NCBI GenBank assembly: GCA_946800325.1
Contig: OX326958.1
Span: 17,078,992-17,142,991, forward strand
From: Luzula sylvatica
Lineage: Eukaryota > Streptophyta > Magnoliopsida > Poales > Juncaceae
DNA length: 64,000 nucleotides
Reading direction: 5' to 3'
Part shown: in pieces, positions 35,201-47,676 of the stretch
Numbering within the stretch: position 1 is the stretch's first letter
Layout: each line of letters begins with the position of its first letter
Notes under the pieces: generated by a model
The model's input: the letters and a program-made list of their open reading frames with translations, nothing else
Told to the model about the DNA's origin: nothing
The model's database searches: none
Position numbers and translations under genes: made by a program

Positions 35201-38200
35201 CAAATGATCTAAAAACACGTTATTTGAACTCCTAAAAGCGTAAAAAGATTTCTACGAATCGAAAAGAAAATTTTATCAGTGTTTGTACAATTTGGTGAAA
35301 AGTTACGTAGTAAAAGATTCGATCGAAACCGTCTCAAAAACACGTTATTTGGACTTCTCACAGCGTTAAAAGATTGTTACGAATCGAAAAACAAACTTTC
35401 TCAGTGTTTGTGAAATTTGGTTAAAAGGTATGTAGTAAAAGATACGATACAAATGATCTAAAAACACGTTATTCGAACTCCTCGATGCGTAAAATGATTG
35501 CTTTGGATCAAAAAGAAAACTTTCTTTGTGGTTGTACAATTTAGGAAAAAGTTACGTAGTAAAAGATTCGATCCAAAGCATCTCAAAAACACATTATTTG
35601 GACTCCTCGGAGCATTATAAGATAGTTACGAATCGAAAAACAAACTTTCTTAGTGTTTGTAAAATTTGGTGAAAATTATGTAGTAAAAGATTCGATACAA
35701 ATGATCTAAAAACACGTTATTTGAACTCCTCAAGGAGTAAAAAGATTGCTTTGAATCGAAAATAAATCTTTCTTTGTGTTTGTACAATTTGGGGAAAAGT
35801 AACGTAGTAAAAGATTCGATCCAAAGCTTCTCAAAAACACGTTAATTGGACTCCTCAGTGCATTAAAAGATTGTTACGAATCGAAAAACAAACTTTCTTA
35901 GTGTTTGTAAAATTTGGTGAAAAGTAATGTAGTAAAAGATATGATATAAATGATCTAAAAATACGTTATTTGAACTCCTCAAAGCGTAAAAAGATTTCTA
36001 CGAATCGAAAAGGAAAACTTTATTAGTGTTTGTACAATTTGGTGAAAAGTTACGTAGGTAAAGATTCGATCGAAACCGTCTTAAAAACACATTATTTGAA
36101 CTCCTCAGAGTATTAAAAGATTGTTACGAATTGAAAAATAAACTTTCTTAGTGTTTGTAAAATTTGGTGAAAAGTTATGTAGTAACAGATACGATACAAA
36201 TGATCTAAAAACATGTTATTTGAACTCCTCGAAGTGTAAAAAGATTACTTCGAATCGAAAATAGAACTTTCTTTGTGTTTGCACTATTTGGTGAAAAGTT
36301 ACGTTGTAAAAGCTTCGATACAAACCATCTCAAAAACTGGTTATTTCGACTCCTCAGAGCGTTAAAAGACTCTTATGAATAAAAAAACAAAGTTTCTTAG
36401 TGTTTGTAAAATTTGGCGATAAGTTATGCAGTAAAGATACGATACAAGTGATTTAAAAGCTCGTTATTTGAACTCCACAAAGTGTAAAAAGATTGCTATG
36501 AATCGAAAAGAAAACTTTCTTAGTGTATGTACAATTTGGTGAAAAGTTACGTAGTTAAAATCTCGTTCCAAACCATCCAAAAAACACGTAATTTGGACTC
36601 CTCAGAGCTGTAAAATATTGTTATGAATAGAAAAACAAATTTTGTTAGTGTTTGTAAAATTTGGTGAAAAGTTATGAAGTAAAAGATACGATACAAATGA
36701 TCTAAAAACACGTTATTTGTACTCCTCAAAGCGTAAAAAAGATTGCTTTGAATCCAAAAGAAAAACTTATTTTTGTTTGTACAATTTGGGGAAAAGTAAC
36801 GTAGTAAAAGATTCGATCCAAAGCATCTCAAAAACAAGTTATTTGTACTCCTCAGAGCATTAAAAGATTGTTACGAATCGAAAAACTAAATTTCTTTGTG
36901 TTTGTAAAATTTGGTGAAAAGTTACGTAGTAAAAGATTCGATCCAAAACATCTCAAAACACGTTATTTGGACTCCTCGATACGTAAAAAGATTGCTTCGA
37001 ATCGAAAATAGAACTTTCTTTGTGTTTGCACAATTTGGTGAAAAGTAACGTAGTAAAAGCTTCGATCCAAATCATCTCAAAAACTCGTTATTTGGACTCC
37101 TCAGATTGTTAAAAGACTGTTATGAATCGAAAAACAAACTTTCTTAGTGTTTGTAAACTTTGGCGATAAGTTATGTAGTAAAAGATACGATACAAGTGAT
37201 CTAAAAACACGTTATTTGAACTCCACAAATCGTAAAAAGATTACTATGGATCGAAAAGAAAACTTTCTTAGTTTATGTACAATTTGGTGAAAATTACGTA
37301 GTAAAACATTCGATCCAAAACATCTCAAAACCACGTTATTTGGACTCCTCAGAGCATTAAAATATTGTTAAGAATCGAAAAAGTAATTTTCTTAGTGTTT
37401 CTAAATTTTGGTGAAAAGTTATGAAGTAAAAGATACGATACAACTGATCTAAAAACACATTATTTGGACTCCTCAGCATTAAAAGATTGTTACGAATCGA
37501 AAAACAAACTTTCTTAGTGTTTGTAAAAGTTGGTGAAAAGTTATGTAGTAACAGATATGATACAAATGATCTAAAATCACGTTATTTGAACTCCTCAAAT
37601 CGTAAAAATATTGCATTGAATCGAAAAGAAAACTTTCTTTGTTTTTGTACAATTTGGCGAAAAGTTACGTTGTAAACGATTCGATCCAAACCATTTGAAA
37701 AACACGTTATTCGGACTCCTAAAAGCGTTAAGTGATTGTTATGAACCGAAAAACAAAATTTCTTAGTGCTTGTAAAATTTTGCGAAAAGTTATATAGTAA
37801 ATGATACGATACAAATGATCTAAAACCACGTTATTTGAACTCCTAAAAACGTAAAAAGATTGCTACGAATCGAAAAGAAAACTTTATTAGAGTTTGTACA
37901 ATTTGGTGAAAAGTTACGGAGTAAAAGATTCGATCGAAACCATCTGAAAAACTCGTTATTTGTTCTCCTCACAGCGTTAAAAGATTGTTATGAATCGAAA
38001 AACAATCTATCTTAGTGTTTGTAAAATTTGGTGATAAATTATGTTGTAAAAGATACAATACAAGTGATCCAAAAACACGTTATTTGAATTCTTCAAAGCG
38101 TAAAAAGATTGCTATGAATCGAAAAGAAAACTTTCTTAGTGTTTGTACAATTTGGAGAAAAGTTACGTTGTAAAAGATTCGATCCAAAGCATCTCAAACA

Positions 38201-38747
38201 CACATTATTTGGACTCCAAAGAGCATTAAAAGATTGTTACGAATCGAAAAACAAACTTTCTTAGTGTATGTAAAAGTTGGTGAAAAGTTATGTAGTAAAA
38301 GATACGATACAAATGACCTAAAAACACGTTATTTGAACTCCTCAAATCGTAAAAAGATTTCTTTGAATCGAAAAGAAAACTTTCTTTGTGTTTGTACAAT
38401 TCGGAGAAAAGTAACGTAGTAAAAGATTCGATCCAAAGCATTTGAAAAACACGTTATTCGGACTCCTAAAGCATTAAAAGATTGTTATGAACCGAAAAAT
38501 AAAGTTTCTTAGTGTTTGTAAAATTTGTCGATAAGTTATGCAGTAAAAGATACGATACAAGTGATTGAAAAGCACGTTATTTGAACTCCACAAAGCGTAA
38601 AAAGATTGCTATGAATCGAAAAGAAAACTTTCTTAGTGTATGTACAATTTGGTGAAAAGTTACGTAGTAAAAGACTCGTTCCAAACCATATAAAAAACAC
38701 GTAATTTGGACTCCTCAGAGCTGTAAAATATTGTTATGAATAGAAAA
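29275..38747. repeat. Satellite block III, before the main higher-order array
   Basis: 29275-32235 is irregular A/B satellite with several B-B neighbours (for example 29508 and 29634). 32236-38747 is the second copy of the large block. No genes or other elements are visible. Confidence 0.93.
35562..35566. other. Empty target site of the LTR element
   Basis: A single AAAGA stands where copy 1 has AAAGA, the 7809-bp element, and AAAGA again. Flanks match on both sides (TTACGTAGTA before, TTCGATCCAAAG after). Confidence 0.93.
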
Positions 38748-41728
38748 ACAAATTTTGTTAGTGTTTGTAAAATTTGGTGAAAAGTTATGAAGTAAAAGAT
38801 ACGATACAAATGATCTAAAAACTCGTTATTTGTACTCCTCAAAGCGTAAAAAGATTGATTTGAATCGAAAAGAAAACTTTCTTTGTGTTTGTACAATTTG
38901 GTGAAAAGTTACGTAGTAAAATATTCGATACAAATGATCCAAAAACACGTTATTTAAACTCATCAAAGCGTAAAAAGATTGCTTTGAATCGTAAAGAAGA
39001 CTTTCTTTGTGTTTGTACAATTTGGGGAAAAGTAACGTAGTAAAAGATTCGATACAAAGCATCTCAAAAACACGTTATTTGGACTCCTCAGAGCATTAAA
39101 AGATTGTTACGAATCGAAAAACAAACTTTCTTAGTGTTTGTAAAATTTGGTGAAAAGTTATGTAGTAAAAGATATGATACAAATGATCTAAAAGACCGTT
39201 ATTTGAACTGATAAAAGCATAAAAAGATTGCTTTGAATTGAAAGAAAACTTTCTTTGTGTTTGTACATTCTGTGGAAAAATTACGCAGTAAAAGATTCGA
39301 TCCAAAGCATCTCAAAAACACGTTATTTGGACTCCTCAGAGCATTAAAAGATTGTTAATAATCGAAAAACAAATGTTCTTAGTGTTTGTAAAATTTGGTA
39401 ATAAGTTATGCAGTAAAAGATACGATACAAGTGATCCAAAAACACGTTATTTGTACTCCTGAAAGCGAAAAAAGATTGCTACGAATCAGAAAGAAAACAT
39501 TCTTAATGTTTGCACAATTTGGTCAAAAGTAAGGTGGTAAAAGATTCGATCCAAACCATCTCAAAAACACGTTATTTGGACTACTCACAGCGTTAACAGA
39601 TTGTTGTGAATCGGAAAACAAACTTTCTTAGTGTTTGTAAAAATTGATGATAAGTGATGAAGTAAAAGATACGATACAAATGATCTAAAAACACATTATT
39701 TGAACTCCTCAAAGCGTAAAAAGATTGCTTTGAATCGAAAAGAAAACTTTCTATATGTTTGTACAATTTGGTGAAAAATTACGTAGTAAAAGATTCGGTC
39801 CAAAGCATCTCAAAATAACGTTATTTGGACTCCTCAGAGCATTAAAAGATTGTTACGAATCGAAAAACCAACTTTCTTAGTGTTTGTGAAATTTGGTGAA
39901 AAGTCATGAAGTAAAAGATACGATACAAATGATCTAAAAACACGTTATTTGAACTCCTCAAAGCGTGGAAAGATTGCATTGAATCGAAAAGAAAACTTAC
40001 TTTGTGTTTGTACAATTTGGTGAAAAGTTACGTAGTAAAAGATTCGATCCAAAGCATCTCAAAAACACGTTATTTGGACTCCTCAGAGCATTAAAAGATT
40101 ATTACGAATTGAAAAACCTACTTTCTTAGTGATTGTAAAATTTGGTGAAAAGTGATGTAGTAAAAGATACGATACAAATGATCTAAAAACACGTGATTTG
40201 AACTCCTCAAACCGTAAAAAGATTGCTTCGAATCGAAAATAAAACTTTCTTTGTGTTTGCACAATTTGGTGAAAAGTTACGTAGTAAAAGATTCGATCCA
40301 AACCATCTAAAAACACGTTATTTGAACTCCTCAAAGAGTAAAAAGATTGCTACGAATCAAAAAGAAAACTTTCTTGGTGTTTGTACAATTTGGTGAAAAG
40401 TTATGTGGGAAAAGATTCGATCCAAACCATCTAAAAGACACGTTATTTGGACACCTCACAGCGTTAAGAGATTGTTATGAACCGGAAAACAAACTTCTTA
40501 GTGTTTGTAAAATTTGATGATAAGTGATGAAGCAAAAGATATGATATAAATGATCTAAAAACACGTTATTTGAACTCCTCAAAGCGTAAAAAGATTGCTA
40601 CGAATGAAAAAGAAAATGTCCTAGTGTTTGTACAATTTGGTGAAAAGTTACGTGGTAAAAGAATCGATCCAAACCATCTCAAAAACACGTTATTTGGACT
40701 CCTCACAGCGTTAACAGATTACGAATCGGAAAACAAACTTTCTTAGTGTTTATGAAATTTGATGATAAGTTATGCAGTAAAAGATACGATACAAATAATC
40801 TAAAAACACGTTATTTGAACTCCTCAAAGCGTAAAAAGATTGCTTTGAATCGAAAAGAAAACTTTCTTTGTGTTTGTAGAATTTGGTGAAAAGTTACATA
40901 GTAAAAAATTCGATCCAAAGAATCTCAAAAACACGTTATTTGGACTCCTCAGAGTATTAAAAAATTGTTACGAATCGAAAAACCAACTTTCTTAGTATTT
41001 GTAAAATTTGGTGAAAAGTTATGTAGTAAAAGATACGATACAAATGATCTAAAATAACGTTACTTGAACTCCTCAAAGTGTAAAAAGATTACTTTGAATC
41101 GAAAAGAAAACTTTCATTGTGTTTGTACTAATTGGGGAAAAGTTACGTAGTAAAAGATTCGATCCAAAGCATCTCAAAAACACGTTCTTTGGACTCCTCA
41201 GAGCATTAAAAGATTGTTACGAATTTAAGAACCAACTTTTTTAGTGTTTGTAAAATTTGGTGAAAAGTTATGTAGTAAAAGATACATTGCAAATGATCTA
41301 AAAACACATTATTTGAACTCATCAAAGCATAAAAATATTGCTTTGAATCGAAATGAAAACTTTCTTTGTGTTTGTACAATTTGGGAAAAAGTTACGCAGT
41401 AAAAGATTCGATCCAAAGCAACTCAAAAACACATTATTTGGACTCCTCAGAGCATTAAAAGATTGTTAAGAATCGAAAAACAAACTTTCTTAGTGTTTGT
41501 AAAATTTGGCGACAAGTTATGTAGTAAAAGATACGATAGAAGTGATCCAAAAACACGTTATTTGTACTCCTCAAAGCGTAAAAAGATTGCTACGAATCAA
41601 AAAGAAAACTCTCTTAGTGTTTGTACAATTTGGTCAAAAGTTACGTAGTAAAAGATTCGATCCAAACCATCTCAAAAACACGTTATTTGGACTCTACACA
41701 GCGTTTACAGATTGTTATGAATCGGAAA
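38748..41728. repeat. Higher-order repeat unit 1 (2981 bp, long form)
   Basis: The long form has GAAAAGTTATGTAGTAAAAG near 39155. It carries TTTATGAAATTTG (40750) and CTTAATGTTTGC (39501). It matches 22404-25384 at offset 16344. Confidence 0.9.
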
Positions 41729-44695
41729 ACAAACTTTGTTAGTGTTTGTAAAATTTGGTGAAAAGTTATGAAGTAAAAGATACGATACAAATGATCTAAA
41801 AACTCGTTATTTGTACTCCTCAAAGCGTAAAAAGATTGATTTGAATCGAAAAGAAAACTTTCTTTGTGTTTGTACAATTTGGTGAAAAGTTACGTAGTAA
41901 AATATTCGATACAAATGATCCAAAAACACGTTATTTAAACTCATCAAAGCGTAAAAAGATTGCTTTGAATCGTAAAGAAGACTTTCTTTGTGTTTGTACA
42001 ATTTGGGGAAAAGTAACGTAGTAAAAGATTCGATACAAAGCATCTCAAAAACACGTTATTTGGACTCCTCAGAGCATTAAAAGATTGTTACGAATCGAAA
42101 AACAAACTTTCTTAGTGTTTGTAAAATTTGGTGAAAAGATATGATACAAATGATCTAAAAGACCGTTATTTGAACTGATAAAAGCATAAAAAGATTGCTT
42201 TGAATTGAAAGAAAACTTTCTTTGTGTTTGTACATTCTGTGGAAAAATTACGCAGTAAAAGATTCGATCCAAAGCATCTCAAAAACACGTTATTTGGACT
42301 CCTCAGAGCATTAAAAGATTGTTAATAATCGAAAAACAAATGTTCTTAGTGTTTGTAAAATTTGGTAATAAGTTATGCAGTAAAAGATACGATACAAGTG
42401 ATCCAAAAACACGTTATTTGTACTCCTGAAAGCGAAAAAAGATTGCTACGAATCAGAAAGAAAACATTCTTAGTGTTTGCACAATTTGGTCAAAAGTAAG
42501 GTGGTAAAAGATTCGATCCAAACCATCTCAAAAACACGTTATTTGGACTCCTCACAGCGTTAACAGATTGTTGTGAATCGGAAAACAAACTTTCTTAGTG
42601 TTTGTAAAAATTGATGATAAGTGATGAAGTAAAAGATACGATACAAATGATCTAAAAACACATTATTTGAACTCCTCAAAGCGTAAAAAGATTGCTTTGA
42701 ATCGAAAAGAAAACTTTCTATATGTTTGTACAATTTGGTGAAAAATTACGTAGTAAAAGATTCGGTCCAAAGCATCTCAAAATAACGTTATTTGGACTCC
42801 TCAGAGCATTAAAAGATTGTTACGAATCGAAAAACCAACTTTCTTAGTGTTTGTGAAATTTGGTGAAAAGTCATGAAGTAAAAGATACGATACAAATGAT
42901 CTAAAAACACGTTATTTGAACTCCTCAAAGCGTGGAAAGATTGCATTGAATCGAAAAGAAAACTTACTTTGTGTTTGTACAATTTGGTGAAAAGTTACGT
43001 AGTAAAAGATTCGATCCAAAGCATCTCAAAAACACGTTATTTGGACTCCTCAGAGCATTAAAAGATTATTACGAATTGAAAAACCTACTTTCTTAGTGAT
43101 TGTAAAATTTGGTGAAAAGTGATGTAGTAAAAGATACGATACAAATGATCTAAAAACACGTGATTTGAACTCCTCAAACCGTAAAAAGATTGCTTCGAAT
43201 CGAAAATAAAACTTTCTTTGTGTTTGCACAATTTGGTGAAAAGTTACGTAGTAAAAGATTCGATCCAAACCATCTAAAAACACGTTATTTGAACTCCTCA
43301 AAGAGTAAAAAGATTGCTACGAATCAAAAAGAAAACTTTCTTGGTGTTTGTACAATTTGGTGAAAAGTTATGTGGGAAAAGATTCGATCCAAACCATCTA
43401 AAAGACACGTTATTTGGACACCTCACAGCGTTAAGAGATTGTTATGAATCGGAAAACAAACTTCTTAGTGTTTGTAAAATTTGATGATAAGTGATGAAGC
43501 AAAAGATACGATATAAATGATCTAAAAACACGTTATTTGAACTCCTCAAAGCGTAAAAAGATTGCTACGAATGAAAAAGAAAATGTCCTAGTGTTTGTAC
43601 AATTTGGTGAAAAGTTACGTGGTAAAAGAATCGATCCAAACCATCTCAAAAACACGTTATTTGGACTCCTCACAGCGTTAACAGATTACGAATCGGAAAA
43701 CAAACTTTCTTAGTGTTTATGAAATTTGATGATAAGTTATGCAGTAAAAGATACGATACAAATAATCTAAAAACACGTTATTTGAACTCCTCAAAGCGTA
43801 AAAAGATTGCTTTGAATCGAAAAGAAAACTTTCTTTGTGTTTGTAGAATTTGGTGAAAAGTTACATAGTAAAAAATTCGATCCAAAGAATCTCAAAAACA
43901 CGTTATTTGGACTCCTCAGAGTATTAAAAAATTGTTACGAATCGAAAAACCAACTTTCTTAGTATTTGTAAAATTTGGTGAAAAGTTATGTAGTAAAAGA
44001 TACGATACAAATGATCTAAAATAACGTTACTTGAACTCCTCAAAGTGTAAAAAGATTACTTTGAATCGAAAAGAAAACTTTCATTGTGTTTGTACTAATT
44101 GGGGAAAAGTTACGTAGTAAAAGATTCGATCCAAAGCATCTCAAAAACACGTTCTTGGGAATCCTCAGAGCATTAAAAAATTGTTACGAATTTAAGAACC
44201 AACTTTTTTAGTGTTTGTAAAATTTGGTGAAAAGTTATGTAGTAAAAGATACATTGCAAATGATCTAAAAACACATTATTTGAACTCATCAAAGCATAAA
44301 AATATTGCTTTGAATCGAAATGAAAACTTTCTTTGTGTTTGTACAATTTGGGAAAAAGTTACGCAGTAAAAGATTCGATCCAAAGCAACTCAAAAACACA
44401 TTATTTGGACTCCTCAGAGCATTAAAAGATTGTTAAGAATCGAAAAACAAACTTTCTTAGTGTTTGGAAAATTTGGCGACAAGTTATGTAGTAAAAGATA
44501 CGATAGAAGTGATCCAAAAACACGTTATTTGTACTCCTCAAAGCGTAAAAAGATTGCTACGAATCAAAAAGAAAACTCTCTTAGTGTTTGTACAATTTGG
44601 TCAAAAGTTACGTAGTAAAAGATTCGATCCAAACCATCTCAAAAACACGTTATTTGGACTCTACACAGCGTTTACAGATTGTTATGAATCGGAAA
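41729..44695. repeat. Higher-order repeat unit 2 (2967 bp, short form)
   Basis: The short form lacks 14 bp (TTATGTAGTAAAAG) near 42136, a deletion between two AAAAG repeats. It also has CACGTTCTTGGGAATCC at 44151. Confidence 0.9.
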
Positions 44696-47676
44696 ACAAA
44701 CTTTGTTAGTGTTTGTAAAATTTGGTGAAAAGTTATGAAGTAAAAGATACGATACAAATGATCTAAAAACTCGTTATTTGTACTCCTCAAAGCGTAAAAA
44801 GATTGATTTGAATCGAAAAGAAAACTTTCTTTGTGTTTGTACAATTTGGTGAAAAGTTACGTAGTAAAATATTCGATACAAATGATCCAAAAACACGTTA
44901 TTTAAACTCATCAAAGCGTAAAAAGATTGCTTTGAATCGTAAAGAAGACTTTCTTTGTGTTTGTACAATTTGGGGAAAAGTAACGTAGTAAAAGATTCGA
45001 TACAAAGCATCTCAAAAACACGTTATTTGGACTCCTCAGAGCATTAAAAGATTGTTACGAATCGAAAAACAAACTTTCTTAGTGTTTGTAAAATTTGGTG
45101 AAAAGTTATGTAGTAAAAGATATGATACAAATGATCTAAAAGACCGTTATTTGAACTGATAAAAGCATAAAAAGATTGCTTTGAATTGAAAGAAAACTTT
45201 CTTTGTGTTTGTACATTCTGTGGAAAAATTACGCAGTAAAAGATTCGATCCAAAGCATCTCAAAAACACGTTATTTGGACTCCTCAGAGCATTAAAAGAT
45301 TGTTAATAATCGAAAAACAAATGTTCTTAGTGTTTGTAAAATTTGGTAATAAGTTATGCAGTAAAAGATACGATACAAGTGATCCAAAAACACGTTATTT
45401 GTACTCCTGAAAGCGAAAAAAGATTGCTACGAATCAGAAAGAAAACATTCTTAATGTTTGCACAATTTGGTCAAAAGTAAGGTGGTAAAAGATTCGATCC
45501 AAACCATCTCAAAAACACGTTATTTGGACTACTCACAGCGTTAACAGATTGTTGTGAATCGGAAAACAAACTTTCTTAGTGTTTGTAAAAATTGATGATA
45601 AGTGATGAAGTAAAAGATACGATACAAATGATCTAAAAACACATTATTTGAACTCCTCAAAGCGTAAAAAGATTGCTTTGAATCGAAAAGAAAACTTTCT
45701 ATATGTTTGTACAATTTGGTGAAAAATTACGTAGTAAAAGATTCGGTCCAAAGCATCTCAAAATAACGTTATTTGGACTCCTCAGAGCATTAAAAGATTG
45801 TTACGAATCGAAAAACCAACTTTCTTAGTGTTTGTGAAATTTGGTGAAAAGTCATGAAGTAAAAGATACGATACAAATGATCTAAAAACACGTTATTTGA
45901 ACTCCTCAAAGCGTGGAAAGATTGCATTGAATCGAAAAGAAAACTTACTTTGTGTTTGTACAATTTGGTGAAAAGTTACGTAGTAAAAGATTCGATCCAA
46001 AGCATCTCAAAAACACGTTATTTGGACTCCTCAGAGCATTAAAAGATTATTACGAATTGAAAAACCTACTTTCTTAGTGATTGTAAAATTTGGTGAAAAG
46101 TGATGTAGTAAAAGATACGATACAAATGATCTAAAAACACGTGATTTGAACTCCTCAAACCGTAAAAAGATTGCTTCGAATCGAAAATAAAACTTTCTTT
46201 GTGTTTGCACAATTTGGTGAAAAGTTACGTAGTAAAAGATTCGATCCAAACCATCTAAAAACACGTTATTTGAACTCCTCAAAGAGTAAAAAGATTGCTA
46301 CGAATCAAAAAGAAAACTTTCTTGGTGTTTGTACAATTTGGTGAAAAGTTATGTGGGAAAAGATTCGATCCAAACCATCTAAAAGACACGTTATTTGGAC
46401 ACCTCACAGCGTTAAGAGATTGTTATGAATCGGAAAACAAACTTCTTAGTGTTTGTAAAATTTGATGATAAGTGATGAAGCAAAAGATACGATATAAATG
46501 ATCTAAAAACACGTTATTTGAACTCCTCAAAGCGTAATAAGATTGCTACGAATGAAAAAGAAAATGTCCTAGTGTTTGTACAATTTGGTGAAAAGTTACG
46601 TGGTAAAAGAATCGATCCAAACCATCTCAAAAACACGTTATTTGGACTCCTCACAGCGTTAACAGATTACGAATCGGAAAACAAACTTTCTTAGTGTTTA
46701 TGAAATTTGATGATAAGTTATGCAGTAAAAGATACGATACAAATAATCTAAAAACACGTTATTTGAACTCCTCAAAGCGTAAAAATATTGCTTTGAATCG
46801 AAAAGAAAACTTTCTTTGTGTTTGTAGAATTTGGTGAAAAGTTACATAGTAAAAAATTCGATCCAAAGAATCTCAAAAACACGTTATTTGGACTCCTCAG
46901 AGTATTAAAAAATTGTTAAGAATCGAAAAACCAACTTTCTTAGTATTTGTAAAATTTGGTGAAAAGTTATGTAGTAAAAGATACGATACAAATGATCTAA
47001 AATAACGTTACTTGAACTCCTCAAAGTGTAAAAAGATTACTTTGAATCGAAAAGAAAACTTTCATTGTGTTTGTACTAATTGGGGAAAAGTTACGTAGTA
47101 AAAGATTCGATCCAAAGCATCTCAAAAACACGTTCTTTGGACTCCTCAGAGCATTAAAAAATTGTTACGAATTTAAGAACCAACTTTTTTAGTGTTTGTA
47201 AAATTTGGTGAAAAGTTATGTAGTAAAAGATACATTGCAAATGATCTAAAAACACATTATTTGAACTCATCAAAGCATAAAAATATTGCTTTGAATCGAA
47301 ATGAAAACTTTCTTTGTGTTTGTACAATTTGGGAAAAAGTTACGCAGTAAAAGATTCGATCCAAAGCAACTCAAAAACACATTATTTGGACTCCTCAGAG
47401 CATTAAAAGATTGTTAAGAATCGAAAAACAAACTTTCTTAGTGTTTGTAAAATTTGGCGACAAGTTATGTAGTAAAAGATACGATAGAAGTGATCCAAAA
47501 ACACGTTATTTGTACTCCTCAAAGCGTAAAAAGATTGCTACGAATCAAAAAGAAAACTCTCTTAGTGTTTGTACAATTTGGTCAAAAGTTACGTAGTAAA
47601 AGATTCGATCCAAACCATCTCAAAAACACGTTATTTGGACTCTACACAGCGTTTACAGATTGTTATGAATCGGAAA
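44696..47676. repeat. Higher-order repeat unit 3 (2981 bp, long form)
   Basis: Shares CTTAATGTTTGC (45449) with unit 1. Shares CGTAATAAG (46533) and TTGTTAAGAATCG (46913) with unit 4. Confidence 0.9.

Larger units (their letters stand above)
32236..43265. repeat. Large duplicated satellite block, copy 2 (no LTR element)
   Basis: Matches 7081-26935 with three offsets: 25155, then 17341 after the LTR insertion point, then 16344 after a 997-bp deletion in this copy at 36083-36090. That junction carries the shared bases AAAAACAC. The empty insertion site is at 35562-35566. The right limit is uncertain because copy 2 passes into the amplified higher-order array. Confidence 0.85.
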
